From the NCBI GenBank assembly GCA_003049485.1, contig PYST01000409.1, positions 1-31,260 of the forward strand: a stretch of 31,260 nt of DNA. Direction: 5' to 3'. Positions 8,548 to 20,400 of the stretch are shown here, one piece after another; positions within the stretch are counted from its first letter, which is position 1; the number at the start of each line of letters is the position of its first letter. Below the pieces are notes generated by a model. The model had not been told where the DNA came from. It saw nothing but the letters and a program-made list of their open reading frames with translations, and did no database searches. The DNA is from Ophioceras dolichostomum. Lineage: Eukaryota; Ascomycota; Sordariomycetes; Magnaporthales; Ophioceraceae. The position numbers and the translations under genes were made by a program.

Positions 8548-11500
8548 TCAGCCCTCGCAAACCCACTCCGCAAAAACGCACCACCTCGCCGTCCGATCAG
8601 CGAGCACCAGCCCCCGCCACACGCCCTTCTCGCTGCACTTGATGATGGTCTCCCACGTGCCGCCATCGCTAGCGTCCTCGTCGCTCCCGCTCCCGCTCCC
8701 AACCACCCTCCCGCCGACGCCGATCCCCCCCCTCCGCTCCTCCTTGCGCATCAGCCGCAGGATCTTGCCCCCGGGCGTCTGGATGGCCAGCTTCGCGGGC
8801 TTCTTACTGCTGCTGCTGCTGCTGCTATTGTTGCCATTCCCATTCCCGGACGAAGAAGAGGACGACGTGGTGCTGGGGTTCGAAGAAGCGGGGAATCCGC
8901 TGCCCGCCGCGCTGGAGCTGGTCATGCTCAGCGCCGACCCGGGCCGGGCGAAGGGGACGGGGGAGACGCCGCCGGGGTTCGAGGAGGGCGTCATCGACGA
9001 AGACGAGACACCGTTGTCGAGCGAAGAAGGGTGCTGCCGAATGGCGAAGACAAACGTGTTGTTGAGCGCCAGCCTCCGGCACTGCGGCTGCACCACATAA
9101 ATATCATGCCGCTGCGCATGCGGCGTCGGATGGCGCGTCACGAACTCATAAGGCGGGTTCTCGCCCGAGTGGATGATCGGCAGCGCGAAGCCCAACGGAT
9201 GCGGTATGTCTTTGATGCTGTGCATCAGCCCCCTCTTCCCCGCATACACCTTCAGGACCCCCGTCCCTTCGTCCCCAGGGAGCAGCGCCTTGACGGTGTA
9301 CCTCTTCACCCCCCCGCACCAGTCCGCCTGCGCCAGCGCGCGCTTCCGCACCACCTCCCCGGACTCGAAGAAGTCTCCGTCCGAGTCTCGCGAGAAGGCG
9401 CGCACCTCCACCTCGGCCGCGACCTCGACATCGTCCGGCACGGCGAAGCGCACGTGGACCATCTCCAGGTCCTCGATGCGCACGGCCGACGTGTTGTAGT
9501 CCAGCATGCGGACGCGCCAGCGGAAGAACGGCGGGCAGGCGCAGGGCAGGTTCAGCAGAACCTCGTGCGCGACGGGGGGGCAGACGTGCTGCTGCGCGTG
9601 GTGCTCGGGGATGTGCGTCCAGCAGATCTCGGTCGGGCGCGCGAGGAACCACCAGGGGTCGGCGGCGCCGCTTCCCGCGCTCGAGTACAGCGCGCGCCTC
9701 GGGTTGGACGGGCTCGCGAGGCAGCAGTCCATCATGCGCCACTCGCCGTCGACGAGCACGGCGTTCCACCAGTGGTTCGCGCGCGGCATCAGGCCCGTCG
9801 TGTCGGGGATCTCGCCGGGCGTCTTGAGGTAGCCGCGCACGAGCTCGCAGTGCATGCCCACGGCGGCGCACATCTCGAGCACCAGCACGGCGTACTCCTC
9901 GGCGCAGCCCCGCTTGCTCTGGATGACGCGCCGCGTGTCGATCTCGATCCCGCCCTCGAAGTCCTCCTCCCAGCAGATCTTCTCGGCCACCCACGTGAAG
10001 ATGGCGCGCAGCCGCTGCACGTCGCTGCGGTAGGGGCGGCACACGTACGTCGTGGCCAGCGTGATCGCCGTCGTCATGGGCGGCAGGCCCGCCACGAAGC
10101 GCGCGTTCTTGTCGACCTGCGCCAGGTTGATGGCCGCGTAGTTGGTCGGCTCTGCGATCGGCATGCCGTCCGCGCCCTCGTCGCCTTCCACGCTGTTGTA
10201 CAGCTCGTCGACCGGGTCGATGGCCGGGTAGTCCATCATCAGGCACCGCTCGCGCCGCTCGTTGCGCTCGTTGCGCGACAGCGTGTTGGACCGGTTCACG
10301 TCCCGCCGGATCTGCACCCAGTCCACTCCGCCGCCGAGGCCCATCTCCCGCGCGGGGCTGCTCGTGGCCGGCGATGCCAGCCCGCCCGCGATCCCGGTGA
10401 GTCCGTTCGGCATTGACCTGTTGAGCTGCATGTGCGGCGACGACGAGATCGACGACGGCGACTGCATGCTGCCTGCACCGGCCGTCGCGATGCTTCCGCG
10501 AGTGCTCGCCACGCCCGTCTTGGCCGACTCCAGGATCTTCTTGAAGAAGCTGGATTTCTTCGTCTTCGGCGGCCGCGCAAGACCTCCCAGCCCACCGATG
10601 TTGCCCATCGGGTCGTCGGTGAACCCCATCTGGGACTTCGGTCTCGTCGATTCGCCCGATGCGTGGCTGCTGTGGTACGTGACTCCCGTGAAGGGTGTCT
10701 CCGGTCGATCCAGATCCGCGTCCCGCATGCCCATGGCGCTCTGTGCCCGCATGTGATTCTTCCGAGCAAGGCTGCCGGCGCTCGTAGCGCTGATGCCGCC
10801 TGCCGAAACACCGCTCATTAGGCTGTGCGCCGAGCTCTGAGTAGTCGAGCTCTGGTTTCCCGAAGAGTTGCTCGTCGAGTTCGTCTTAGTAGTGAACGTC
10901 CTGCCAAGCATCGACCGTCCCACCTCGTACGCCGACTTCCTGTGCCTGAGTTTCGGCGCGGGTCCGTCCTGGGACCCAGGCCCTCCGTGCACACTACCTC
11001 CCATAGAAGACTTGGGCCGTTCGAACGGGTTGGGCTTGGGAGGTGGAGCGGGCGGAACATCGTCATCGACAATGCCCGCGTTGTGGTTGTGCATGTTTCG
11101 AAGCCTAGTCTCCATGCGTTCCACGTAGTTGCTCAGCTGCGGAAGGCCAGTCTCTACCGCCGACTGGTTTTGCCCGTGTCCATGGCCGGCGAAGTAATGG
11201 TCTTGACTCCCTTCCTGCGACGAGCCTCCGCTGTAGGTCTCATACCCAGAATCGGCCCGCACGATGCCCATCGAAGTCAGCGGCCTGACTTGCTCTTTTC
11301 TGTGTCGAGATTTTGACCGTTGGTGGACCATGTCAAAGGACTCGGGCGACCATGGATTCAGATCCGGAGGTGGCTCAGGAGACTGGGTGTCGCGGGGCAC
11401 GCCTAAAGCGTCTAGCTGCTCGATGACTCCGTCCATCGCCTCCCTGAGAGGTGACGGGGTCATTCCCCCGCCCGGAGAGGGCGGACAGGGCGATGGTATC

Positions 11501-12646
11501 CTAGGGGTATGATACCCATTGGACCGGTGGTCGTATGACATGTTGGAGCCGTGCCTCTCCAGTCCCATCTGATTGTGCTGGCGCTCAAACGAGATGTTGG
11601 AACCATGCCTCTCCAACCCTCCAGGAGCTTGGTGGTTGTAAGACATGTTCGAGCCGTGCCTCTCGAGCCCGCCGTGAGCTCTGTTGTCGTAGGATAATTG
11701 TGAGCCGTGCCTCGACACCGCGTGTCGGTGAGGTGGAGGTGGAGGTGGCGGCGGAGACTCTGGGCCCTCATATCCTCCGCCAAAGTGCAACTCGTCGCGT
11801 GGAGGCTGGGACTGATAAGTGCTGGCCGGTGGTCGATACGGCGTATACTGCGAATGCACAGATGGGGCTGGCGAAGGAGCTCTCGATCCGTAGTGCTGGT
11901 AGGGCGCAGGGCTTGCTGCTCTTCTGTAGTCGTCATAGCTGTTTGGTGGTGGAGCGGGACTGGCCGCCCTCATGAACTCGCGTTGGCTGGGCGGAGGGGC
12001 CGGGCTCGCGGCTCTCCTATAGTCGCTATGGTGGTTCATCGGCGGTGCTGGGCTCGCGGCTCTTCGCATGTCATCGTAACCCCTGTGAGAAGGAGGCGCC
12101 GGGCTTGCAGGCCTGAAGTCATTCGGTGCTGCCCCATTTGTAAGCGAATTGCTCGACGTCTCACGCGACCTGGCCGGGCTGGCCTTGTAGGTCTCCGGCT
12201 GTTTGGCAGTCGTGTAGTGCGGTGCCTTCGCATACGCCTCGAATGGCTTGCGGAACGTCCTCGACTTCTGCGGCGTGTTCTGAGGACTGGGGGTGTTGGA
12301 CTGGGGCATTGGACTCGTCGATCTGCTCATCGGCCGGAAGTCGTCTGGGAGAAGCTCGACAAAGTTTGAGGGAAACACGCCGACCATCCTCCTATCTCGC
12401 CGCAGCCGGCCCGTCCACCACGAGCCGTCGCCTGCATTGAGACACTCGATCAAGTCGCCTTCGATAAATCCGAGATCTCGTTTTGACTGTGTCAGGCGAC
12501 GATGCATCAGCACACTAGACAACACTAAGTACCAGGCGGCGAAACACCAAGCCAGAAATTCAAAGACTCACCTCTCCTCCCCATGAAAAGACGGCCCGGC
12601 ACCAGCATGGAAACCGCGTCGGCAGAGGCGGTGGTGCTGGGGCCAT
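8548..12646 (-). CDS. cyk3: Cytokinesis protein 3 (SH3 and transglutaminase-like domains)
   Basis: Two exons on the minus strand: 12646-12572 and 12486-8548, separated by an 85-nt phase-0 intron (GTGAGT...CTGAT...ACACAG), give 1337 residues. Exon 1 encodes MAPAPPPLPTRFPCWCRAVF, the typical Cyk3 start, and completes the SH3 domain (about residues 12-72, with GSWWTGRL and GVFPSNFVELL). A long disordered region follows with two repeat arrays: RAASPAPP-type (about 150-223) and RHGSxxSY-type (about 283-341). PxxP-rich and Ser-rich segments come next, then a transglutaminase-like domain around residues 840-950. The catalytic His930 (NHWWNAV) and Asp945 (MMDCC) are present. The GxCxxYA motif reads G885-C-A-E-E-Y-A, so the nucleophile position is Ala887, consistent with the non-catalytic TGc domain of Cyk3. 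Cyk3 acts at the division site in contractile-ring closure and septum synthesis. Poly-Ser and Gly/Asn runs near the C-terminus come from a CTG repeat (8807-8826). The gene is divergent from the Sid1-like kinase. Confidence 0.93.
8807..8826. repeat. CTG repeat encoding poly-Ser in cyk3
   Basis: Six to seven CTG units encode a Ser run next to Asn/Gly-rich sequence in the C-terminal part of Cyk3. Confidence 0.9.
11540..12125 (-). repeat. Two degenerate protein-repeat arrays in Cyk3
   Basis: Positions 11895-12125 encode five copies of R(A/P)ASPAP with about 15-residue spacing. Positions 11540-11715 encode four copies of RHGS(N/Q)(M/L/I)S(Y/F) with spacers such as GGLE. At the DNA level they appear as recurrent GGGCT(C/T)GC and GTGCCTCTC blocks. 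Every copy contains R-x-x-S, and the first array also supplies S-P sites. Confidence 0.85.
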
Positions 12647-13897
12647 TGTGGTGAGCTTGGTGTTATCTCAGAAATGTAGTGTTGTTGAAGCCTCTTGTGG
12701 ATGAATGCCCAAGGATGTGATGTGTGAGGGCAGGTCGATGAAAGCAGCAGTTGTTGACCGTGGTCGCCATACAGCAAGGGAAATCCAAGAGCAAAAAGGC
12801 AAAAAAGGCAATATTAACAGCCAGTATTATGGATGTTGAGTTAGTTCACGCAAGAAGCGAATCCAAACAACCAGGACAGACTTTGAAAGAGGAAGGGAAC
12901 ATGGGCCTTTGGTGAGGTTGTGCCATCGAGACTGTCGGTGTGCGCACGGAATACTTGGTACAACCGGACAACCACCAGTGGCCAATTTTTGGCGCGATCT
13001 GAACCGTGCGTGGTCGACCACTTGGCCGTTGTTTACAATTGGGGTAAGGACGCGTTGCCATCATAGCAACGGGACTCGGGAGGGGTCTGCCCCGCATTCA
13101 TGTACAGCTTGAGCTTGCACACGGCTGTGCTGCACCCAATCAAGCTAGTGTTGTCAAAGGGTGCATTACTGATGCGCCTGCGTTGGCCATAACAGATGAT
13201 AAGGCGTGCTGGAATCCATGCATAAGAACTTTAACACGTTGCATCAGGTTGACATACTCGGACTCGGTGATGCAATAGGCACTACCACCCAGCTGCAGGG
13301 CGACCCATCTCAGGGACCTGCATTGCAGCGAGTGCGCTGGCTGGAATGGTTGTGTGCAAGACAGGCAGACAGCCTAGGGAATATCAAATAGTCCACAAGC
13401 CGCTCTTCGAGAAAGAAGGCGATGGCTTCTCTCCATGAATCGTTCCTTCAACGCCAGTCAAAAATCACGGCGACAGCCATGAGTATTCCGTCGCAAGAAA
13501 GTCTTTGGCTTCATTATTTCCGCACCGGGTTGGCGAGGTTCAAGCCGCACGGTTAGATCAGACAGGGATATTGGCGGTTGCCCGGACACTCCGCCTGGCC
13601 CAAGCTCTCCCCAAACAACGACTTAATTACAGCACAGGAGGCACCTCCTTGGGAGCTTCAGGTTGGAGCTTCCATCCAACCGACATTTTCTTTGCACCAA
13701 CAGCTGCAACTCTGTCGAGCCTGGGAGCCTGTCTGCTTGCTTTCCAATTCCTCTGCTCTGCAGGTTATTCCATCCTGTGTCTGTAGCCGTCTCCGACTAT
13801 CCACTTGAGCTCCCACTGCGCTGCATCGATACTTATTCTCCTTTCCCTCTGCGCGGGTGTGACGACCGCCGGTCCATGATCAACACAGCCCTTCAAC
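12647..13897. promoter_or_regulatory. Shared divergent intergenic region of cyk3 and Sid1-like kinase
   Basis: The 1251 bp between the two start codons should hold both promoters and both 5' leaders. The last 150 nt before the kinase ATG are CT-rich (CTCCTTTCCCTCTGCG), typical of fungal leaders and initiation regions. The AACATGG context at 13898 is good. I found no convincing TATA box or known operator. Short frames on both strands here show no protein-like features. Confidence 0.6.
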
Positions 13898-16262
13898 ATG
13901 GCACTTGACGAAGGACTCGCGGCGCACTACCAGGTTCTGGAGGAGCTTGGCCGTAAGTTCTTCACCAAGCCGTCTCTCCAGGCCGCGACTAACAGCTTGT
14001 TCAGGTGGCAGCTTTGGTGTGGTGTACAAGGCGATCGAAACAGGCACTGGGGAAACCGTCGCAGTCAAGCATGTAAGTGACACCCACCATGCGGATCTCC
14101 GTAGCAGAACGACGAGCAATATAGTACTATATACTAGCAGTGTTGTCTTGTGGGGCTCTCAGGTGCTGACATCTGTGTTCCCACCATCCCATCCAGATCG
14201 ACCTCGAGTCAAGTGAGGACGACCTGGGAGACATCCAGAAGGAGATCTCGGTGCTCAGCACCATCGCCAGCTCCTATGTCACCCAGTACAAGGCGAGTTT
14301 CGTGCGCGGCCACAAGCTATGGATCGTCATGGAGTACCTCGGCGGTGGTTCATGTCTGGACTTGGTGCGTTCCCCCTGATCCATCTCCCTCCCGCCCCCA
14401 GTTGCCCTGATGACCCCGTTGCCTGGATCCTGGATCCCACTGACTCTGTGACGGTCTGGCTCCAGCTCAAACCCTCCAACTTCAGCGAATGCCACATCGC
14501 GATCGTCTGCCGTGAGCTCCTGCGCGGCCTCGAGTACCTCCACGCCGAGGGCAAGATCCACCGAGACATCAAGGCGGCGAACATCCTGCTGTCGGACAAG
14601 GGCAAAGTCAAGCTGGCGGACTTCGGCGTGGCCACGCAGCTTACCAACATCAAGTCCCAGCGCAACACCTTCGTGGGCACGCCGTACTGGATGGCCCCCG
14701 AGGTCATTCAGGAGGCCGGATACGACTTCAAGGCAGACATCTGGTCATTGGGCATCACCGCCATGGAGCTTGCGAACGGCGAGCCGCCTCACTCCGAGCT
14801 GCACCCTATGAAGGCGTTGTTCGAGATACCTAAGAAGCCACCTCCTCGCCTTGAGGGCAGGTTCAGCAAGGAGTTCAAGGACTTCATCTCGCAGTGCGTG
14901 GTCAAAGACCCGGATCTGCGGCCGTCAGCTCGGGAGCTGCTCAAGCACAAGTTCATCAGGGCGGCAGGCAAGGTGGAGGCGCTCCAGGAGCTCATCGAGA
15001 GGCGGCAGACCTTCGACGCGCAGAAGAACCGCAAGTCTCACCCGGTGTTCTACCAAGAGACGCTGCGCTCCATCTCTCCAAAGGACAACTCGGACGAGTG
15101 GGTCTTCGACACGGTCAAGTCTGTGGCCCCCCCGAGGAGGCCGACAGTCCGGGTGCGCAAGACATCTTCGGTGCACATCGCGGAGGAGGCCATGCGCAAG
15201 CTAGACCTCAAGGACGGGCCCCTCCAGCCCACGTCTCCGGCGGCCCTGGGTACCGTGAGGCACACTCCCGCCCCTCCTCGACGGGCATCCGGCCAGCAGA
15301 ACTACCCACCATCCATGGGCTCGCCACGCGGGTCCGTAGCGCTCAGGCGCCCATTGCAGCCTGATCTCTCATTCGGCAACTCGGGATCCACGATGCGACT
15401 GTTCCGCCGCGTGCCCTCCGACGGCTCCATCACGGAGACGACGCCCACAGGTCCCAGCACCAACAACGAAAACAGACTGCCCGGCCCAGCGTCGGCGCCA
15501 GTAGAGGCCACGAGCAAAGAGGGCGTGCTGGGCCGGCGCCTCTACACAAAGGCCATCGAGCCCACGCTCGCCGAGCTGCACGCCCAGACATCCCTCCTCC
15601 AGAAGCGGGAAGCGCTCGCCAACCTCTCCGACGCCCTCGCGCAGCTGGACGCCATCGACCCGGAAGGCGTCTACCACTTCCTCCGCGGCCTCAACACCGC
15701 AATCGCGCAGGACACCAGGCTCGCCACGACCTTCCTCCCCTCGACGCCGTCCGCCTCCTCCGCCTCCACCTCCACCTCCACCTCCACGACCAAGACGCGT
15801 CCGCCGCCACCGCTCCAAGACGCCACCCCGCAAGGCACCGTAGCCATCCGACCCCAACATCAGCAGAACCAACAGAACCTGCAGAACCAGCAGCACAACC
15901 AGCAGCAACAACCAAGCCCCGCGAAGCTCATCCTCAGCCAGGCTAATCCCCACCTGAGGAGCCACCGCCGCCGACAGGGCAGCCTGCAGCAGGATGGAAC
16001 CCCGACAAGGTCGCCGGCCCCGGCCTCGGCCTCGGCCTCGGCTTCGGAGCACCACCACCTCGAGAAGGACAAGGAGAAGGCGCAGCAGATGCGCGACCTG
16101 CAGAGGGCCACCATCCGGACCCGGCTGCCCGGCAGGGCGCCCGCCGAGGGCATGGAGCACTACCAGCAGCTCTCGGACGTGCTGTACGGGCGGTGGGTGC
16201 AGGCGCTGGCCGTGCGGTGGCCGGCTTACGACTCGCCGCCGCAGACGACCGAGGTGGTCTGA
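13898..16262 (+). CDS. GCK-family Ste20-like Ser/Thr kinase, probable Sid1/SepM-type
   Basis: Four exons (13898-13952, 14005-14072, 14197-14364, 14466-16262) give 695 residues. Donors are GTAAGT, GTAAGT and GTGCGT; intron 1 is only 52 nt. The kinase domain occupies about residues 11-265: GRGSFGVV (19-25), VAVK with Lys40, IHRDIKAAN with Asp131, DFG (149-151), and the Ste20 signature VGTPYWMAPE (167-176). The last is typical of the germinal-centre-kinase III group. The long tail contains a conserved-looking block at about 400-460 (LYTKAIEPTLAELHAQTSLLQKREALANLSDAL). Ser/Thr repeats and a Gln/Asn-rich stretch follow, then a second block near the end (LSDVLYGRWVQALAVRWPAYD). A GCK kinase with such a C-terminal tail fits Sid1 of fission yeast / SepM of Aspergillus, which activates the Sid2-type NDR kinase of the septation initiation network. 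Other fungal GCKs (MST-1/Ppk11, Nak1/POD-6 types) are alternatives. The catalytic assignment is firm, the orthology less so. Confidence 0.9.
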
Positions 16263-17479
16263 GCTTCTCTCGGCTTGCTTATTGCTTGCTTCGTTCATCG
16301 TTCGGGGTGGGCTGGCTGGGTACCTACCTACCTTCTTTAGCTCAGTGACGTCATAAACGCATTTTCAGGATCAAGCCCAACAGGATACCTGCATACCTGC
16401 ACAGCTGCATACCTAGGTACCTGCATACCCGCAAAGATTGCCTCCACTCGGTGACCTCATGACAAACGATCTCAACGGCCGTTTTGGTTTTTGCTTCCTT
16501 CGCATAGGTTTTATCGCTTTGCTTCCATTACATCGTCCATTAGCATTTTGCTTATGTCTTCTTTCTTCGTTTTGCCTTTTTGTCGGCGCAACGGTACATA
16601 AAATACACATTCATAGTCCTGTTTAGCGTTTGTAAAAGATTTTTTCACTTTGCTTTACTTCGTGTTGGTCTTCCTCCCGTGTTTTGCGAAATGCCTTTGT
16701 TGTTTTTAGATGCTTCACCTGGGTAGAAATAATTGGCATAACCTGGGCTATTGTTGTTGAGAAAGGCGACAACAGTCCGGCGTATCTAATGTACATCGAA
16801 TTTACCGTTTCCCTCAACAATGGAAACCGGGAGGCGTCACTCAAGGTAGTTACTGAAGAGCGCGAGTGCAGCGTGAGCCAGGTTCCCGACCCTATTTCGT
16901 TCTTTCCTTAAGTACCTATGCATGCCTCTCTTTTGTACTGAGAACATGTCCCCTATCTGATCCCATCACAAGGCGCCTGGAGCCTTAGTCCGGTCCCGTC
17001 GATCCCTCAATCGACACGCTCTCGCTGCATCTAGCCCATACTCTGTCTGGGTGAAATAAAAATGAGTGAGATAGACTCGATCGCGCCCATCCCTGTTGGA
17101 GGACGCCACTATGGCATCCAGCTGGCTCTGAAACACACTCCTCCCTTTCTTTTCCTTGCCCGAGGAAAAATATGCTATGAGATGAAAGGGCAGGAAAAAG
17201 GGGAGGGAAAAGCTGCTCCGCGTGGAGCTCAACCACCTGCGTGGTAATGTCAACCTGTCTCATCTCAGAGGAAATTCAGTCTAGCCTGCCTGCCTGCCAC
17301 TCGACGGCCGCCGCCCCCATGACGAATGAAACCATAAAAATACAAGACGACCAAGGAATATGTGCGTGACTCACTTCCAGGACAAAGGAGAGGAATCAAA
17401 CTACGCTGTTGGTAGTATGCGGATGGGCCAAAATGAGAGGAAGATGAATTCAGCTCAACCAGCGTTTTCCCAGTAGCGT
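16263..17479. other. Convergent 3' intergenic region
   Basis: The kinase and CBP80 genes converge here, so this stretch should contain both 3' UTRs and terminators. It is T-rich on the + strand after 16440 (TTTTGCTT runs). Palindromic GGTACCTACC and ACCTAGGTACC elements occur at 16319-16333 and 16410-16422. The second is flanked by four GCATACC(T/C)GC-like repeats (16385-16431). No gene is supported. Confidence 0.6.
16385..16431. repeat. CCTGCATA repeats around an ACCTAGGT palindrome
   Basis: TACCTGCATACCTGC is followed by CTGCATACCTAGGTACCTGCATACC. The CCTAGG core sits inside GTACCTAGGTAC-like symmetry, with direct TACCTGCATACC repeats on either side. The element lies in the 3' flank of the kinase gene. 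Confidence 0.75.
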
Positions 17480-20400
17480 TCAAGCAGCGGAGCCATGGCC
17501 ATTAGCCTCGACCTCGGCCATAGCGATATCGCCGACGGCAGCAGCCTCAGCTTCACCACCACCAGCAGCCTTAGAAGCCTCAGCCTCAGCAGCAGCCTTA
17601 GCAGCGGCCTCAGCAGTGGCATCAGCAGCAGCCTTGGCGACCGCGCCAGCAGCAGTCGCCTTCTCCAGCTCAACAAGGAACGCATCCTCGATGGCCTTGC
17701 GGCGCTTGAACACCCTCGTCCAGCGCTGCGCCCAGCGCCGGGCCGTCTCGCCGCGGGCCGTCGCCAGCCTCGCCGCCAGCGCGTCGTCCAGCATGAGGAA
17801 CAGGGCGTGCATGTCTGGGATCTCCGCGACGTTCAGCGACGCCGCCACCGTGGCGGCAGCGATCGCGGCGGCGTCGCCATCATCGGTTGCCCCAGCCCCA
17901 GCCCTGATCGCAGCCACGGCCGTCTCCAACGCCTCGGCGGCCTTCTCCTTCGCGACCTGTCGCACGCGGGCCGTGACCTTGACGACGGTGTTGAGGACGA
18001 GCTCGTAGATGAACTCGAAGCTGAGACGGGCGTTGTCCTTATCGCCAATGCCGTCGTTGATGGCCCACTGGATAACGACCGCGGGGGTCAAGATGGCGTA
18101 GTTAAGCAGCTTCTCGACGATCGACAGCGCCACGCCCGGGTGGGCGTACCAGTACGTCATGACGGCGGACATGATCTGCATGCGCGCCGAGGCGGAGGCC
18201 GTGCCCATATCCACCAGCCGGTCCTTGACGCGCTCTATGCATGCAAGGACGTGCGACAGCGACTTGGAGCCTACAGCCAGGACGGCCGTCATGAAGACAT
18301 CTGTGCTGGAGGCGAGAGGGTCCCGACCTTCGTCTCCGGCTTGGTCCTGGATCCTGGCTATTACGGGTTGTATATCCTCATCGGGAGCTTTGCGCTTGAG
18401 GAGCCCGGCGATCTCGCGCCCTTGTACCGCGAAGGGGACGCCTGGTGAGAAATAAAGGTGGGACATTAGCAAACGATCCTTTTATGGGATTGTTTGACTA
18501 GGGACGTAGGTGAAATGGGGGAGGTTGCCTGGAAAGACTGTCTAATATCGCTCACCTTCAATCTCAAACTTGAACTTGGGCATATCCTCCTCCTGCTCGG
18601 GCGTGATCAAGTGCTGGTACTGCTCCGGCAGGGTGGACTTGATGCGCTTGGCGAAGCTCAGCCGGATCTCCTTCTCGATGGCGGCGATGATGAACGCCTT
18701 GTGCGGGTGGGAGTCGGGCAGCTCCACGTCGTCGGCCCACTCGCTCCACTTCCACGTGAAGCCGAAGTTGCTCAGGTGGTGCGAGAACCACTCGATGAAG
18801 CGGTGGGTCAGCTCCAGGTCGAAGCGCGGATTGTTGCGGTATAGGAAGCGGATGGCGCGGCCGAGCGAGGGGGCGATGGCCTGCGGCGCCAGCTTGCACG
18901 CCTCGATCAGCACCGAGTGGTAGAAGACCAGCTTCTGCTCCGGGTGGGGCAGCTGGAACAGCTGCGAGAACACGGCGTCGACGATGACGTCCTCGGGCTT
19001 CCACGAGGGCCGACCCGGCTCGATGTCGCGAAGGCGATCGTACTGAGTCGCGCGCTTAACGAACGTGCCGTTCGCGAAGTAGCAGTCGACGTCTACCAGG
19101 AAGCGTGCGACAGTGTTGCGGTTGTAATGCAATACGTTGATGGTATCCACGAGCGCGTCCCTGATGAGAGACGATGCAATCGTCGACTCGGGTGGCACGG
19201 AAACGACGTTCGGGCTGGCATAGACAGAGAGGTGGATCTCCGGGAAGAACATGCGGGGACCCGTAACGACCGTCGCGGGGATGGTGATAGAGGGGAGGGC
19301 ATGTTTGGCACAGTCGTCCAGCTTTGCTTGAAGCTCAACCTCCTCCAGAGGCAACGACCTCCACGGGCGAGGTAGACAGCTAAGCGTCCATCCAGAGCTG
19401 GCCTCGCTCAGCAGCTGCTTCTGCAGCAGCGCAACGACGCTTGTGGATGATTGTGAGCCTTCACCTTCGGCCTCGAAAACGAACGGGTCGATCGACTGTT
19501 GCATGGGGTGAGGCTCGCCGGCGATGATTTCGGTCTGCTCCAGCAACTCGCCAGCCCTCTGCGCCCACTGGTCAGGAGAGGTGGCCATGATGTAGGGGAT
19601 GGTGAGCATGATGATCTTGACTATCTCGGTACCAAGAGTCTACGTAGGCATTAGGTTAGTTGAATGTCACTCTGCAATACGGCGAGAGAAAACCGAACAC
19701 GACTCAACAGGTAGCAGCAGCAAGGCGCGGTGCAGTCTCTGCCAAGCAGCAGCATCGGTAGGTTACTCACATCGTCAGAGCTGGCCACCTGCAGATCAGC
19801 AGCACGCTCAAACAGCACATCCAGCAGCGGGAAAACACCCTCGCCCTCCAGGCACCCCTGCAGGCAAGCCAGCAGCTTGAGCAGCAGCTTGACCTGTCGC
19901 CACTCGCCCTTCGCGACCGCCGCCTCCAGCGCCGGCCCGATCCTGGTCGTGAGCAGCTGCGCCACGAGCTCGGGCTTGAGCGTGTTGACGATCAGGACCA
20001 CGCCAGCGACGAAGGGCGTCTTGAGCGGCTGGTCCAGGCACAGCTGGCGCACCAGGTCCATGAAGCTGTTGCGGGCGAACTCGTCGTCGTACGCGTCGGC
20101 CACGAGCTGGGCGATCTCCAGCGCCTCCGCGTACCACCCGCGAACGGGAGACTCGGCGATGCTGAGCAGCTGCTTGCGGATCCTAGTAAAAGGCAGCACA
20201 TCGTGTCGCCGTCGGCCGCCGCCGCGATGTCGGTCGTAGTCGCTCCTAGATCGATCGTCATCGTCGTCTGTTGCGCAAGCAGAACAGAAACAAATGTCAG
20301 TGAACAGCTTCAGTGTATAAACTTCTTCAATTCTTGTCGCCGCTACTGGACTTTCCCAGTAGGCGTTCAGCGGCCACAGGGAAGGCACGACGCAGGCAGC

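Noticed and set aside
9031..10416. Long frames opposite the cyk3 transglutaminase-like region on both strands
   Set aside because: They are shadows of the highly GC-biased third codon positions of cyk3, composed mostly of Arg, Ala, His and Gly.
15369..16298. 309-codon minus-strand frame opposite the kinase tail
   Set aside because: It is an antisense shadow of the kinase coding sequence, with Gly runs from its Ser/Thr repeats.
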